Assembly: GCA_963665495.1 (NCBI GenBank)
Contig: OY762289.1
Coordinates: 2,418,001 to 2,482,000, forward strand
Origin: G963665495 sp963665495
GTDB lineage: Bacteria > Desulfobacterota > Desulfovibrionia > Desulfovibrionales > Desulfovibrionaceae
Reading direction: 5' to 3'
Length of the DNA stretch: 64,000 bases
Shown: positions 9,655 through 19,229 of the stretch, one piece after another
Numbering within the stretch: the stretch's first letter is position 1
Layout: every line of letters begins with the position of its first letter
The notes under the pieces: model-generated
Databases searched by the model: none
What the model was told of the DNA's origin: nothing
Seen by the model: only the letters and a program-made list of their open reading frames with translations
Position numbers and translations under genes: made by a program

Positions 9655-11568
9655 ATGAAAACAACGAACAAGGTATACGTAACCGCTTTTGCGACCTTGG
9701 CCCTGCTTTTTGTCTGCGCCGTATCATCCGTACTCGCAGCCCAGCAGGAGCGCATCCTGCTTTTTGAAAGCCGTATTGAAGTGCAGCCGGACGCTTCCGT
9801 CGCGGTGCATGAAACTATTCAGGTGTATTGCGGCGGCAACAAAATCAAACGCGGCATTTTTCGTAATATCATCACCTCGTACAAGACAGATTCCGGATTC
9901 AGTTCGGGACGCATTTTACGCGTGCAGCAAGTGCTTCGCGACGGACATTCGGAAGATTACCACCTGAAAAAAGAAGGAAACGGCACGTCCGTTTACTTCG
10001 GCAACAAAAATGTCCTGCTCAAGCCGGGCGTCTATACCTATGACCTGCGCTACACGCTCAACGATATGGTTGGCTTTTTCAATGAACACGATGAGCTGTA
10101 CTGGAATGTCACAGGCAACAACTGGGCGTTTCCCATTGAAAACGTTCGGGCCACACTGCTGTTGCCGGCGGGCGCAAAAATTACGGGGTTCAAATCCTTT
10201 ACCGGACCACGCGGTTCAAAATCCACAACTGCCAAAGCGCAGACCGTGTCGAACAATCAAATTGTTTTTCAGACAACCAGACCCGTCCTGCCGGACGAAG
10301 GTCTGACCATTGTAACCACTTGGCCCAAAGGCATCATCATCGAACCGGATACGGCAACGCGTATCTGGAACCAGCTCAATGCGAACGTTTCCAGTATTGT
10401 GGCTTTTATCGGCATTGTCGTGGTGCTGGGCTACTACCTGACTGCCTGGTTTCTGGTGGGGCGTGATCCGGCCAAACAAACCATCGTGCCTGAATTCGCT
10501 CCGCCAAAAGGTTTTTCCCCCGCGGCCGTTCGCCAGGTACTGCGTATGGGGTTTGATAATGTCTGCTTTACGGCGGCCATTTTGAACATGGCGGTAAAGG
10601 GCTTTTTGCGGATCGAACAGAACGGTAAAAAATATACGCTGGTCAAAACCGGCAAGAACAAAGAGCCGCTTTCCCCTGGTGAAAAAAGCGCCGCAAGCAG
10701 GTTGTTTTCCTTTAAAGATACGATAATCCTGGATCAGGCATCCCATACGTCCATAAAAAGCAGTGTGAGCGCCCTGAAAGAGTCTTTGAAAAAAGAATAC
10801 GAAAAAGCCTACTTCCAGCGCAACCTGAGCTATTTTCTGATCGGACTCGGACTGACCTTTCTCACCCTGCTTTTTGTCGTCCTGTCGCTGCCCGATGACG
10901 GTTCACGTTCCACAGCGGGGTTCATGACCCTTTGGTTGACGATGTGGAGCTTTGGCTGCGCCATGCTCATTTATAACATCATCAAGGCTGTCGGCCGAAA
11001 AGCCATCGGCCAAACCATCGGGGCCACACTGTTCGCCCTACCCTTTCTGGCCGGCGAGGTCGGCGGCCTGTTCGTTCTGGTTTCAGCCATCAGCCCGCTC
11101 ACCATGCTCCTGATGCTGCTGCTCTGGGCATCGCTGCCGGTGTTCTATTATCTGCTCAAAGCGCCAACATACGCCGGTCGCCGGGTTATGGACCAGATCG
11201 AAGGCTTTAAAATGTTTCTTTCCGTCAGCGAGCAGGAACGGCTCAATCTGCTGCATCCGCCGGAACGCACACCCGAACTCTGGGAGCGCTATCTGCCCTA
11301 CGCGGTGGCCCTGGGAGTCGAAAACAAATGGGCGGAGCAATTTGCCTCCATTTTAGACAATGCCGCGGAGGCAGGACAAGGGTATAGTCCGGCATGGTAT
11401 TCGGGCGCTTATGCCGCCGGTGCTTTCCATGCGGGATCGTTCGCCTCGTCCATCGGTTCCTCTCTGAGCAGCGCTGTTGCTTCCTCCACTCCCAGCTCTT
11501 CTTCCGGAATGAGCGGCGGTGGATCCTCCGGCGGAGGAGGAGGAGGCGGCGGAGGAGGAGGATGGTAA
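9655..11568 (+). CDS. DUF2207-like membrane protein with glycine-rich tail
   Basis: 637 residues. A signal peptide (about 1-28) precedes an extracytoplasmic DUF2207-type domain (LLFESRIEVQPDASVAVHET, about 33-220). One membrane helix lies near 245-265 and several more near 395-505. A cytoplasmic segment lies between them. The C-terminus is low complexity: a Ser-rich stretch, then GGGSSGGGGGGGGGGGW at the very end. Proteins of this family commonly end in a Gly/Ser-rich tail, and their function is unknown. The gene is flanked by recQ (divergent) and an unknown gene downstream. Confidence 0.8.
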   Translation: MKTTNKVYVTAFATLALLFVCAVSSVLAAQQERILLFESRIEVQPDASVAVHETIQVYCGGNKIKRGIFRNIITSYKTDSGFSSGRILRVQQVLRDGHSEDYHLKKEGNGTSVYFGNKNVLLKPGVYTYDLRYTLNDMVGFFNEHDELYWNVTGNNWAFPIENVRATLLLPAGAKITGFKSFTGPRGSKSTTAKAQTVSNNQIVFQTTRPVLPDEGLTIVTTWPKGIIIEPDTATRIWNQLNANVSSIVAFIGIVVVLGYYLTAWFLVGRDPAKQTIVPEFAPPKGFSPAAVRQVLRMGFDNVCFTAAILNMAVKGFLRIEQNGKKYTLVKTGKNKEPLSPGEKSAASRLFSFKDTIILDQASHTSIKSSVSALKESLKKEYEKAYFQRNLSYFLIGLGLTFLTLLFVVLSLPDDGSRSTAGFMTLWLTMWSFGCAMLIYNIIKAVGRKAIGQTIGATLFALPFLAGEVGGLFVLVSAISPLTMLLMLLLWASLPVFYYLLKAPTYAGRRVMDQIEGFKMFLSVSEQERLNLLHPPERTPELWERYLPYAVALGVENKWAEQFASILDNAAEAGQGYSPAWYSGAYAAGAFHAGSFASSIGSSLSSAVASSTPSSSSGMSGGGSSGGGGGGGGGGGW

Positions 11569-11753
11569 GATTGAGCATGTCTGGCCACATGTCTATCTTG
11601 CAGACAGCGGCTATTTCCAGTAAATAATTTCGTGGTCCTTTCGAACCCGGCTCTCTGGATGCGGCGATTCGTACGACAACTACAGGTTGCGGTTGACTTC
11701 TGTGAGACGATTCACTCTGTCTTACAAGTACTTTTGAGGAGAATGGCGCTTCA

Positions 11754-13253
11754 ATGACTCAAGACGAAAAAATTGCCTCATATGTCGAATGCTATGTCCG
11801 CATCAAAGAGCGCAAGCTGCTCAAGGAGATCATGGAACGCGAGATGCTCCTTGAGTTCATTGCCTTGAACGTAGAAGCCATCGATGAATTCCCGCTGCTG
11901 GAAAGCGAGCAAAAGGGAATGATTTCTTTGCTTACTCACCGATCCGCGGACTTGCCCTTATATGAGCATATACAGAAATGGATCAATGAATTTCTTGTCT
12001 CCCTCAACCTGTATTCCAAGGCCGTGCTCAACAAGGACGAAAAGGCTTTGGAAGATCAACGGGCCAATCTCAGCAATATCGAAGCCATTCTTCTGCATAT
12101 CGTTCAGGGCGTTGTGTACGCGCTCGGGCTGATCAAAGACAACCTGAGCCATTGCATGATCCGTACGTTCGGCGTGGGAGCGCTGGAAAAAATAAACGAG
12201 CTCACCGAATCCGTGGTCTATGACGTCACGTATTGGAAAGCCCTGGTGGAAACCTTTTTTCGCGTGCGAATCGAAGACAGCTACAAAAAAATTCTGGAAC
12301 AACAAAGCTATGAAATGAGCCGCGAAGGCAACCATCTCATCGTCAGCTTTTCTCTGGACACCCTGCTTATGTCGCTGGAAGGTACGATCCAGGAAATAAA
12401 AAATACACGTATTCAGGATTCCTTTCAAAAAGCCAGCCCCAAAAGCGAAAATAGCCCGCTCGCGGCATATGTACTGAAACTGCTGAAAAATGATTCCCCC
12501 TTGCAGGGACTGGATCAATTTTCCTCCCCCGAACTGCACACCATTGCCCAGCTGGCCAGCATAGATCCTCTGGTGAAAAAATGCATGCTGGTGGAAGCAG
12601 GCAAGGAAAGCGCGCTCAATGGGGATGAGCAGGATAAGAGCCTTGAAAAAGAGGCCCGGCAAAGACAATTCATCAAGGAACAGGTCCGGGCTCTCAGTGT
12701 AGGCGCCGCCCTGGCCATCAAAAAAGTCAAACAGGACCTGCTGCTGGCCCTCAAGGATTTTTCCACCCAGGAAAAAGAACAGATCGGCGAAACCATGGGC
12801 AGTTTCACCAAAAAAAGCATGGGGCGGGGCGTGGAACTGCTCCTTGAGCGGGGCTTTCTGCTGCTGCTTCGGATGCGTGGAGAAGAACACAGCGGCAAGA
12901 TAACCGTCCGCATGCAGCGTTTGCGCCGGGCTCCTCAGATGTCCGTACAAAGTCTGTACGATATAGGCATGAACCGTATCCGCCAACGCAAATTTTTTGA
13001 CGATGATCCGGGCAATCCCCACTATCTCTCATTCAAGGCCCGAACCCCCAAAGAGTTGCAAAATACCTGGGAAGTCCTCAACATCGAACCACCATTACGC
13101 AAAAAAATGGCCGTGCTCTGGCAGGAAGCCTCTTTTCGCGTGGATTTTCAATTGATTCTCCTACTTGCGGCAATCGCCAAGGTGACGACAAATCCATCCC
13201 AAAAAATAGCTGAAATTTTTGCCAGTTATGGGCTCAAGCCAAAATTACAGTGA
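11754..13253 (+). CDS. Conserved-looking protein of unknown function, 499 aa
   Basis: I do not recognise this protein. It has no signal peptide or membrane helix, is mostly predicted alpha-helical, and is rich in Leu, Lys and Glu. The start follows a GAGGAGA-type ribosome site (ttgaggagaatggcgcttcaATG), so it is likely translated. A central Lys/Glu/Arg-rich segment (about 295-345) may be coiled coil. The C-terminal part contains KFFDDDPGNPHYLSFKART and a hydrophobic helix FQLILLLAAIAKV. It is flanked by the DUF2207-like gene and the small exported-protein gene. Coding use is like the neighbours. Confidence 0.7.
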   Translation: MTQDEKIASYVECYVRIKERKLLKEIMEREMLLEFIALNVEAIDEFPLLESEQKGMISLLTHRSADLPLYEHIQKWINEFLVSLNLYSKAVLNKDEKALEDQRANLSNIEAILLHIVQGVVYALGLIKDNLSHCMIRTFGVGALEKINELTESVVYDVTYWKALVETFFRVRIEDSYKKILEQQSYEMSREGNHLIVSFSLDTLLMSLEGTIQEIKNTRIQDSFQKASPKSENSPLAAYVLKLLKNDSPLQGLDQFSSPELHTIAQLASIDPLVKKCMLVEAGKESALNGDEQDKSLEKEARQRQFIKEQVRALSVGAALAIKKVKQDLLLALKDFSTQEKEQIGETMGSFTKKSMGRGVELLLERGFLLLLRMRGEEHSGKITVRMQRLRRAPQMSVQSLYDIGMNRIRQRKFFDDDPGNPHYLSFKARTPKELQNTWEVLNIEPPLRKKMAVLWQEASFRVDFQLILLLAAIAKVTTNPSQKIAEIFASYGLKPKLQ

Positions 13254-13325
13254 TTCCCGCCCGCGATTTTAAGATTTTCGCTCGCCGCAACTCCTTACAA
13301 GCTTGCATCTTTTTTGTAGGGAACG

Positions 13326-13355
13326 TTGACAGTACTCATGAGATTCGCGTATAGG
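13326..13355 (+). promoter_or_regulatory. Putative sigma70-type promoter
   Basis: TTGACA at 13326-13331 and TATAGG at 13350-13355 are separated by 18 nt. This would give a leader of about 160 nt ahead of the small exported-protein gene. The -35 box is perfect and the -10 box is imperfect. It is a sequence match only. Confidence 0.4.
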
Positions 13356-13525
13356 ATTCTTTAGAGTAAATAAGGGTAGTGAAACCTCCTTTTGCTCCTT
13401 CTGGCCTGCCAGATGTGATGATCGATGCGATGATCAGAGATTGAGGTATTCACTTAAAAGGCAAGTATCCTGATTGAGGGGTGGTGAGCCGGGAGGCTCG
13501 AATAGCAACAAGGGAGGATTATACA

Positions 13526-13741
13526 ATGAAATTGGTCAAAATTTTCTTCGTAGCCGCTATGCTTGTGGCTGCTTTTGGCACGATCGCCGTGGCCGCTGGT
13601 AAAGAAGACATCTGCACCCAGGTTGGAACTCATAACGATATCGTAACCGTGCCCCCGAAAAAGGACATCGTATACGATGTAAAGCCCTGCAATCCTGCTT
13701 TCAAGGAAGTACAGCAGAGCGCCGGTAAAAAGGGCATCTAG
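13526..13741 (+). CDS. Small exported protein, 71 aa
   Basis: The start at 13526 is set by a strong AGGGAGG ribosome site at 13511-13517. An upstream in-frame start is possible but lacks such a site. Residues 1-23 form a classic signal peptide (MKLVKIFFVAAMLVAAFGTIAVAA). The mature part of about 48 residues holds two Cys (ICTQ and KPCN), which could form a disulfide in the periplasm. The family is not recognised. A perfect -35 box upstream, the strong ribosome site and a textbook terminator suggest an abundantly expressed small periplasmic protein. Confidence 0.75.
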   Translation: MKLVKIFFVAAMLVAAFGTIAVAAGKEDICTQVGTHNDIVTVPPKKDIVYDVKPCNPAFKEVQQSAGKKGI

Positions 13742-13760
13742 GTTATTCCTACGTGTTCAA

Positions 13761-13797
13761 AAGCGGGCCGTACGTTGCGTACGGCCCGCTTTTTTTT
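13761..13797 (+). terminator. Rho-independent terminator after the small exported protein
   Basis: The arms GCGGGCCGTACG and CGTACGGCCCGC flank a TTG loop, and eight T residues follow. It lies 20 bp after the stop codon. Confidence 0.93.
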
Positions 13798-13966
13798 GGG
13801 CTTTTACCAAATTTTTTTTAAGCGAGGGATGTTTCTCTCGACTTTTCTTTTTTTAAAGGGTGAGCCAAAGAAAATCGCCCTAACTTGTTTCAGGCAATTG
13901 TAATAAGCCCATTCACTTTAAAAAATACTTTTTGAAATCGAACAAGCTCCCCCCCATCCTGTAAGT

Positions 13967-15358
13967 CTAGACACAACAATCCCCGTTTTCATCTAGAGGT
14001 TGATAACCAAGCTCTAGAATGCCAGCCAGTTGCGACAATCCAAGGGCCAATTCCTGCCTTGTTTGGGTTGCCGTCAGGCAAACCCGGACCGCTGGTTTGA
14101 TTTTCGGACTTCCAACTACAAATTGTTCTGCGCAATTTATATGCACGCCTTTTTTTTGGGCCTGGGCCTCAAATTCATATCCCGTCCAGGGGTCGGGCAA
14201 CGTGTACCAGATATAAAACCCCTTGCCGGGTTCGGTGCCCGCAGGAAAAGGAAGACTGGACCAGGCCATAAGATTTCGATGCGCTGCTTCCGCAATCTTA
14301 GCCGACAGCACCTTGTCGACCACCCCGGCAACAATGGCATCGCATATAATCGCCATATTCAATGCAGGAGCCATCCAGATGGTGTTGTAAACCGCTCCGG
14401 CAAGTCGCTCGCGGATTTCTGTCGATGCGACAACAAAAGCGGTTCGAAGTCCGGCATGAAGAATTTTGGAAAAACTTGCTATAAAAACACTCTGGTCGGG
14501 TACAAATGAAGACATGGCCGGTTGCACTTTACTCGCCAAAAAATAGTAGGGATCGTCTTCTATCAGGATCAAGTGATGTTCTTCAATAATGCCGAGCAAT
14601 TCCTGCCTTCGTCTGGAGCCCATGGTTATCCCGGTAGGATTGTGAAGGGCTGGCATAAGGTAGATACCCTTGATCAAACGACTGTTACACGCCGCTTGCA
14701 ACCGGTCAGGTATCATGCCTTCCGCGTCCATTTCTATTGGTGCTAAGCGGATATTCATACTGGCCGCTACATTTTTCAAACCCGTATATGTGATGCAATC
14801 AACAGCGATGCTGTCTAAAGGGTTGAAGCATGCCATCAACGTACAGGTCAACGCGTGTTGCGCTCCCGCAGTGGCAACCACCCGGTCAATTCCAATATCA
14901 AATCCAAATTGCTTTACCCACTGAGCCCCGGTCGCAAGATGGTCCGGGAGTCCTGCGGGTTCACTGTAGCAACTAAACCTGGATAATTCCTGCTTTGAGG
15001 AGAGCTTTGCGATGCCCTCCTCCAAAGTTGGTTCCAGAAAATTCAATGGGAAAACGATACCCATTTCAATTTCACCGGCTTTGAACAAAGCGGACTTTGG
15101 CTGTTCAAGGATTTTTGCGACACCTGCAGCAACATATGTTCCGCGCCCGACGGTTCCTTTTACCAGTCCCCGACGTTCCGCTTCGCTATAGGCCTTTGAA
15201 ATAGTCGTAAGATTAACAGAAAGCAGGTCTGCCAGTTCCCTTTGCGGCGGAAGCTTGGCCCCAGGCAAAAGCTTGCCGTCGCGGATATCCGTTTCTAACG
15301 CGTCGGCAATGGCGATATATTTTGACTTGCTCGCCCCCAGTTCAGACGGACACCACAT
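13967..15358 (-). CDS. MocR-type (GntR/aminotransferase) transcriptional regulator
   Basis: 463 residues from the start at 15358, chosen because GAGG lies 5 nt before it; a longer frame to 15409 would run across the palindrome at 15375-15393. Residues about 8-80 form a GntR winged helix (KLPPQRELADLLSVNLTTISKAYSEAERRGLV). Residues about 110-450 form a fold-type I aminotransferase domain. SFSKILHAGLRTAF holds the expected PLP-binding Lys, and EDDPYY is also typical. MocR proteins use PLP or an adduct as effector and often control the divergent gene, here the FMN-domain glutamate synthase-like protein. Confidence 0.9.
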   Translation of the reverse strand: MWCPSELGASKSKYIAIADALETDIRDGKLLPGAKLPPQRELADLLSVNLTTISKAYSEAERRGLVKGTVGRGTYVAAGVAKILEQPKSALFKAGEIEMGIVFPLNFLEPTLEEGIAKLSSKQELSRFSCYSEPAGLPDHLATGAQWVKQFGFDIGIDRVVATAGAQHALTCTLMACFNPLDSIAVDCITYTGLKNVAASMNIRLAPIEMDAEGMIPDRLQAACNSRLIKGIYLMPALHNPTGITMGSRRRQELLGIIEEHHLILIEDDPYYFLASKVQPAMSSFVPDQSVFIASFSKILHAGLRTAFVVASTEIRERLAGAVYNTIWMAPALNMAIICDAIVAGVVDKVLSAKIAEAAHRNLMAWSSLPFPAGTEPGKGFYIWYTLPDPWTGYEFEAQAQKKGVHINCAEQFVVGSPKIKPAVRVCLTATQTRQELALGLSQLAGILELGYQPLDENGDCCV

Positions 15359-15374
15359 TGCAGCCTCATATAAG

Positions 15375-15393
15375 TATTGTTTGTCAAACAATA
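15375..15393. promoter_or_regulatory. Perfect 19-bp palindrome, putative operator
   Basis: The sequence TATTGTTTG-T-CAAACAATA is fully symmetric around one base. It lies 17 bp upstream of the MocR start and 91 bp upstream of the divergent gene's start. This is a natural place for autoregulation and control of the partner. No protein was shown to bind it. Confidence 0.55.
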
Positions 15394-15483
15394 AAATCTT
15401 TGAACTCAAACTCCAGCAACAGTAAAGAAATGGAATCTATCAATTGCCAACCGCTGTCAAATCAGCGATCCATGGAGTTTGCC

Positions 15484-17016
15484 ATGTCCTTTTCTCCACC
15501 CCTCAGCTCCGGTTTCACTTTCGGGAAAAACCGCAGTCGCTTTCTGTCCCCCCAATCCGGTATGTGTTCATTTTGCACGGAAGAGTGCGATGGAACTTGT
15601 GAACTGGCTCAAGCCGCTGTTCTGGGATCACAAACGGTATATCCGACTACAACGGGAAACAACCAGATAGCATCCGAAAAGGACTATCCGATAGATTTTT
15701 CCCATTTCAACATAAACGGCCGAGTCTTCGGTGCACAAGGCGCCGACAGCACATCAGAATCAGCTACGATCTTCAACGTAAATCTTGAACGTACGTACGG
15801 CTTGCTCAACCCAGTCACGATGGCTTTGCCCATTATCTTGCCGGCATTGATTAAATTAAACTGGCAGGACTATTTCTCCGGCGCAGCCATGGCCGGCGTC
15901 ACCTGCGTCATTGGGGAACACGCCATAAACAATGACCCGAATTTCCGAGTTGAAAACAAGACCGCGATTGACGTTCCTCTTCTTGGGCAGGCGCTGGATT
16001 GCTTTCGCCGATATGACAGAGGATATGGGCAAATTGTTCTCCAATGCAATCAAGAAGACATCCAACTGGACATACCACGCCTGGCCATCCAGAGGTATGG
16101 GATCGAGGCCATAGAGATCAAATTCGGTCAAGCTGCCAAAGGAACGCAGCCTGTGATTCGGATCAAAAATTTGGAAGCCGCACTCAAAAAACAGGAATTA
16201 GGGTACATCGTATTTCCAGATCCGAGCGACCCGAAAGTGCAAGAAGCGTATCGCGACGGAATTTGTCCCAATTTCGCCTCGTACAGCAGGCTGCCCATGT
16301 GGACGGAAGAATCTCTTACGGATTACATCAGCTCTTTGCGGGAATGGGGAGCAAAAAACATATACTTCAAAATGGCCGGATATGATCCGGCAGACGTAAA
16401 ACGCGTCATACAACTCGCTTCCGCTGCTCAGGTCGACATGATCACTTTTGACGGAGCGGGCGGCGGTTCCGGATACAGCCCGTCAAAAATGATGAATGAA
16501 TGGTCGCTGCCGACGGTTTGCCTTGAGGATGCTGTTGTGCGGATTTGCGAACAACTGAAAAAACAGGGCATGCCTTTGCCGGCCATTGTTATGACTGGCG
16601 GATTTGCCAGTGAAGATCAAGTATTCAAAGGACTGGCGTATGGTGACGGTTTTGTACATGCCATAGGGCTGTGCCGCGCATCCATGGCTGCCGCCATGGT
16701 CGGAAAAAACATTGGCCAGGCCATACAACAGGGTAAGATTCCGAAGCAATATGAAAAATACGGATCTACTGTTGAAGAAATTTTTGCTGATCTTCCTGAC
16801 TTGCGCGCTCTTTACGGCGCCAGGGCAAATGGGTTCCCCACCGGAGCTATTGGCGTCTTTTCATTTCTTCGCAAAATCGCTTTTGGCCTGCAGCATTTTG
16901 CCGCATTAAACAGAAAATTTGACTTGAAGCTTCTCAATAAAAACGATCTCATTCCCCTGACCAGCGAAGCAAGAACACTTATGGGTAATGCATGGTTCAT
17001 GTCGCCGGTTGTGTAA
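15484..17016 (+). CDS. FMN-binding glutamate synthase-like protein (orphan)
   Basis: 510 residues from 15484, chosen because GGAG at 15474-15477 sits 6 nt before this ATG; upstream in-frame ATGs lack a good site. The N-terminus has C28-x2-C31-x3-C35-x3-C39, a possible Fe-S motif. The rest is a glutamate synthase FMN (TIM-barrel) domain, with MITFDGAGGGSGYSPSKMMNEW and TGGFASEDQVFKGLAYGDGF as FMN-site segments. No glutaminase or GXGXG partner is adjacent, unlike the complete split set at 24284-29604. The substrate is therefore open; related orphans may act on other amino or hydroxy acids. Control by the divergent MocR regulator is likely. Confidence 0.8.
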   Translation: MSFSPPLSSGFTFGKNRSRFLSPQSGMCSFCTEECDGTCELAQAAVLGSQTVYPTTTGNNQIASEKDYPIDFSHFNINGRVFGAQGADSTSESATIFNVNLERTYGLLNPVTMALPIILPALIKLNWQDYFSGAAMAGVTCVIGEHAINNDPNFRVENKTAIDVPLLGQALDCFRRYDRGYGQIVLQCNQEDIQLDIPRLAIQRYGIEAIEIKFGQAAKGTQPVIRIKNLEAALKKQELGYIVFPDPSDPKVQEAYRDGICPNFASYSRLPMWTEESLTDYISSLREWGAKNIYFKMAGYDPADVKRVIQLASAAQVDMITFDGAGGGSGYSPSKMMNEWSLPTVCLEDAVVRICEQLKKQGMPLPAIVMTGGFASEDQVFKGLAYGDGFVHAIGLCRASMAAAMVGKNIGQAIQQGKIPKQYEKYGSTVEEIFADLPDLRALYGARANGFPTGAIGVFSFLRKIAFGLQHFAALNRKFDLKLLNKNDLIPLTSEARTLMGNAWFMSPVV

Positions 17017-17032
17017 CGAGTCGACAAAGCCC

Positions 17033-17085
17033 CAGGCTGCCGCCGACACCTCCCTTTTCACAAGGGGGATGGCGTCGGCAGCCTG
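17033..17085. terminator. Imperfect hairpin after the FMN-domain gene
   Basis: CAGGCTGCCGCCGACACC pairs imperfectly with GGCGTCGGCAGCCTG around a CCCTTTTCACAAGGGGG inner stem. No clear T tract follows, so it may be a weak terminator or an RNA stability element. Confidence 0.4.
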
Positions 17086-17427
17086 AAACAAGCAACACTT
17101 CCGCTCTCTTTTTTTCTGCTCCAGACGCAACCGCGGTATCCGTACAAAAAAAACGCCCCTCCCTAAACCGCAGAACGCAGGCCCTGCCCTGTTGCGACGA
17201 TGCTATCCGGTGTAGCTAACTACTGGACGTCATGTATTTTATACTTATTTTTTATATGATACGTCTGCTTACACTTGATTCAGTGTGCATAAATCCGGAC
17301 TTCTTTCTCCGAAAGCGACCAACAACGAACTGTCATTGCCAAACAGCAGGTCCTGAGGCATAGTTCTGATACGATAACGGATTTTGTATATTTTGCTGTT
17401 CACCTTCCAGATGAAGGATGCCAAAAT
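17086..17427. other. Gap upstream of the N-ATPase operon
   Basis: No credible gene. An AT-rich stretch at about 17226-17265 could hold the operon promoter, but no clean -35/-10 pair could be fixed by eye. Confidence 0.3.
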
Positions 17428-18834
17428 ATGCCGTTGCAGCCACGGATCGCGGCCGAAAGGCTTTTTTCAGGAAAAATTCAGACCATTCGGGGCAGTGTGG
17501 TCGACCTTCTGTTCCCCGAGGCCATCCCTCCCCTTCATGCGCTGGTGCCCGCCGGCGACGCCATGCTCGAAGTCTCGGACCACCTGGACGCGCATACCGT
17601 ACGCGCCATTGCCTTGACGCCGACCACAGGGCTGGCACGCGGCCAGGCCGTGCAAAGCAACGGCGAACCGCTCACTGCGCCCGTGCATGAAAAACTGCTC
17701 GGCCGGATGCTGGACGTATTCGGCCAGACCATCGACGGCCTGGGAGAGCTTGATGAGACATTGGAACGTCGCAGCGTTCACCGCCCGTCCATCCCGCTCG
17801 CGCGACGTACCATCAAAGACGAAATCTTCCTGACGGGCATCAAGGCCATGGATCTGCTGGTGCCGTTGGAACGCGGCGGCAAAGCCGGCCTTTTCGGCGG
17901 CGCCGGCGTGGGCAAGACCGTGGTCATCACCGAACTCATCAACAATATGGTGGGCAAACACCAGGGCGTTTCCATTTTTTGCGGCATTGGCGAACGTTGC
18001 CGCGAAGGTGAAGAACTCTGGCGCGAAATGGGCGACGCGGGCGTACGCGACAACACCATCATGCTCTTCGGCCAGATGAACGAACCGCCGGGCGCACGCT
18101 TTCGCGTGGGTCATGCCGCCCTGACCATGGCCGAATATTTCCGGGACGACCGCGACCAGGACGTCCTGCTGCTTATCGACAACATCTTCCGTTTCATCCA
18201 GGCGGGCATGGAACTGTCCGGACTCATGGGGCGGCTGCCTTCGCGTCTGGGCTACCAGCCCACCCTGGCCACGGAGCTCGCCGAGCTGCAGGAGCGCATC
18301 GCCAGCGCCAAAAACGCCGCCATCACCTCCATCCAGGCGGTCTACGTTCCGGCGGACGATCTGACCGACCCGTCTGCCGTGCATACGTTTTCACATCTGT
18401 CGGCCTCCATCGTACTCTCGCGCAAACGGGCCGCCCAGGGGCTGTATCCGGCCATCGACCCGCTCGAATCAAAATCCATGATGCTTACTCCGCGTATCGT
18501 GGGACAACGCCATTACCAGGTGGCGCAGGAAGTCCGCCGATCTTTGGCCCTGTATGAAGAGCTCAAAGACATCATCGCCATGCTTGGCATCGAAGAACTC
18601 TCGCGCGAGGACCGCAACATCGTGTACCGGGCGCGGCGGCTGGAGCGCTTTCTGACCCAGCCTTTTTTCACCACCGTCCATTTTACCGGACATGAAGGCC
18701 GCTTTGTGGAGCTGGATGCGACCATCAGCGGCTGCGAACGGATTTTGAACGATGAATTCGCGGACGTGCCCGAAAAGGAACTGTATATGATCGGCTCCTT
18801 GCAGGACGTCGACGGGAAAAAACAGGGGCCATGA
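17428..18834 (+). CDS. atpD: N-ATPase subunit beta
   Basis: 468 residues. The P-loop is GGAGVGKT (about 156-163), and the GERCREGEELWREM and NIFRFIQAGMELSGLMGRLPSRLGYQPTL regions are typical of F-type beta. It is the catalytic subunit. It opens a nine-gene operon in the order D-C-Q-R-B-E-F-A-G, which is the N-ATPase arrangement and not the usual atpIBEFHAGDC. The FRDDRDQDVLLLIDN Walker B is intact. The ribosome site is GAAGGA with a spacing of 9. Confidence 0.95.
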   Translation: MPLQPRIAAERLFSGKIQTIRGSVVDLLFPEAIPPLHALVPAGDAMLEVSDHLDAHTVRAIALTPTTGLARGQAVQSNGEPLTAPVHEKLLGRMLDVFGQTIDGLGELDETLERRSVHRPSIPLARRTIKDEIFLTGIKAMDLLVPLERGGKAGLFGGAGVGKTVVITELINNMVGKHQGVSIFCGIGERCREGEELWREMGDAGVRDNTIMLFGQMNEPPGARFRVGHAALTMAEYFRDDRDQDVLLLIDNIFRFIQAGMELSGLMGRLPSRLGYQPTLATELAELQERIASAKNAAITSIQAVYVPADDLTDPSAVHTFSHLSASIVLSRKRAAQGLYPAIDPLESKSMMLTPRIVGQRHYQVAQEVRRSLALYEELKDIIAMLGIEELSREDRNIVYRARRLERFLTQPFFTTVHFTGHEGRFVELDATISGCERILNDEFADVPEKELYMIGSLQDVDGKKQGP

Positions 18835-19229
18835 CCATGCGGCTGCTCATTACCCTTCCCACCCATATTTTTCTCGATACCGAAGCCCTGAAAATCAAGG
18901 CCGAAGGTCCGCAAGGGGGGTTTTGTCTGCTGCCGCGGCATATCGACTTCGTATCCTCGCTGGTGCCCGGCCTGTTTTCCTATCTCGGCCCGGACACAGG
19001 GGAGGAAGAACAGTTCTTCGCCATGGATTCAGGGCTGCTGGTCAAACTGGGACCTGAAGTGCTGGTGGCCTGCACCAATGTCGTCGCCGGAAAGCTCGGC
19101 GAGCTGGAAGAAGCGGTCCTGCGGATGATTGACGCGCATACGGAGCAGGAACGCAAATCGCGGACTTCCCTGGCCAGGCTGGAAGCCGACTTTGTCCGCA
19201 GATTCGTGGGGTTCGAGCATGGGCGGTGA
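18831..19229 (+). CDS. atpC: N-ATPase subunit epsilon
   Basis: 132 residues, overlapping atpD by ATGA. The N-terminal beta-sandwich is recognisable (EGPQGGFCLLPRHIDFVSSLVPGLFSY). The C-terminal helices are present. It regulates F1 as part of the central stalk. It is the second gene of the N-ATPase operon. Confidence 0.88.
   Translation: MTMRLLITLPTHIFLDTEALKIKAEGPQGGFCLLPRHIDFVSSLVPGLFSYLGPDTGEEEQFFAMDSGLLVKLGPEVLVACTNVVAGKLGELEEAVLRMIDAHTEQERKSRTSLARLEADFVRRFVGFEHGR

Noticed and set aside
15322..15483. Longer N-terminus for the FMN-domain protein
   Set aside because: It would overlap the divergent regulator, and the ATG at 15484 has a better ribosome site.
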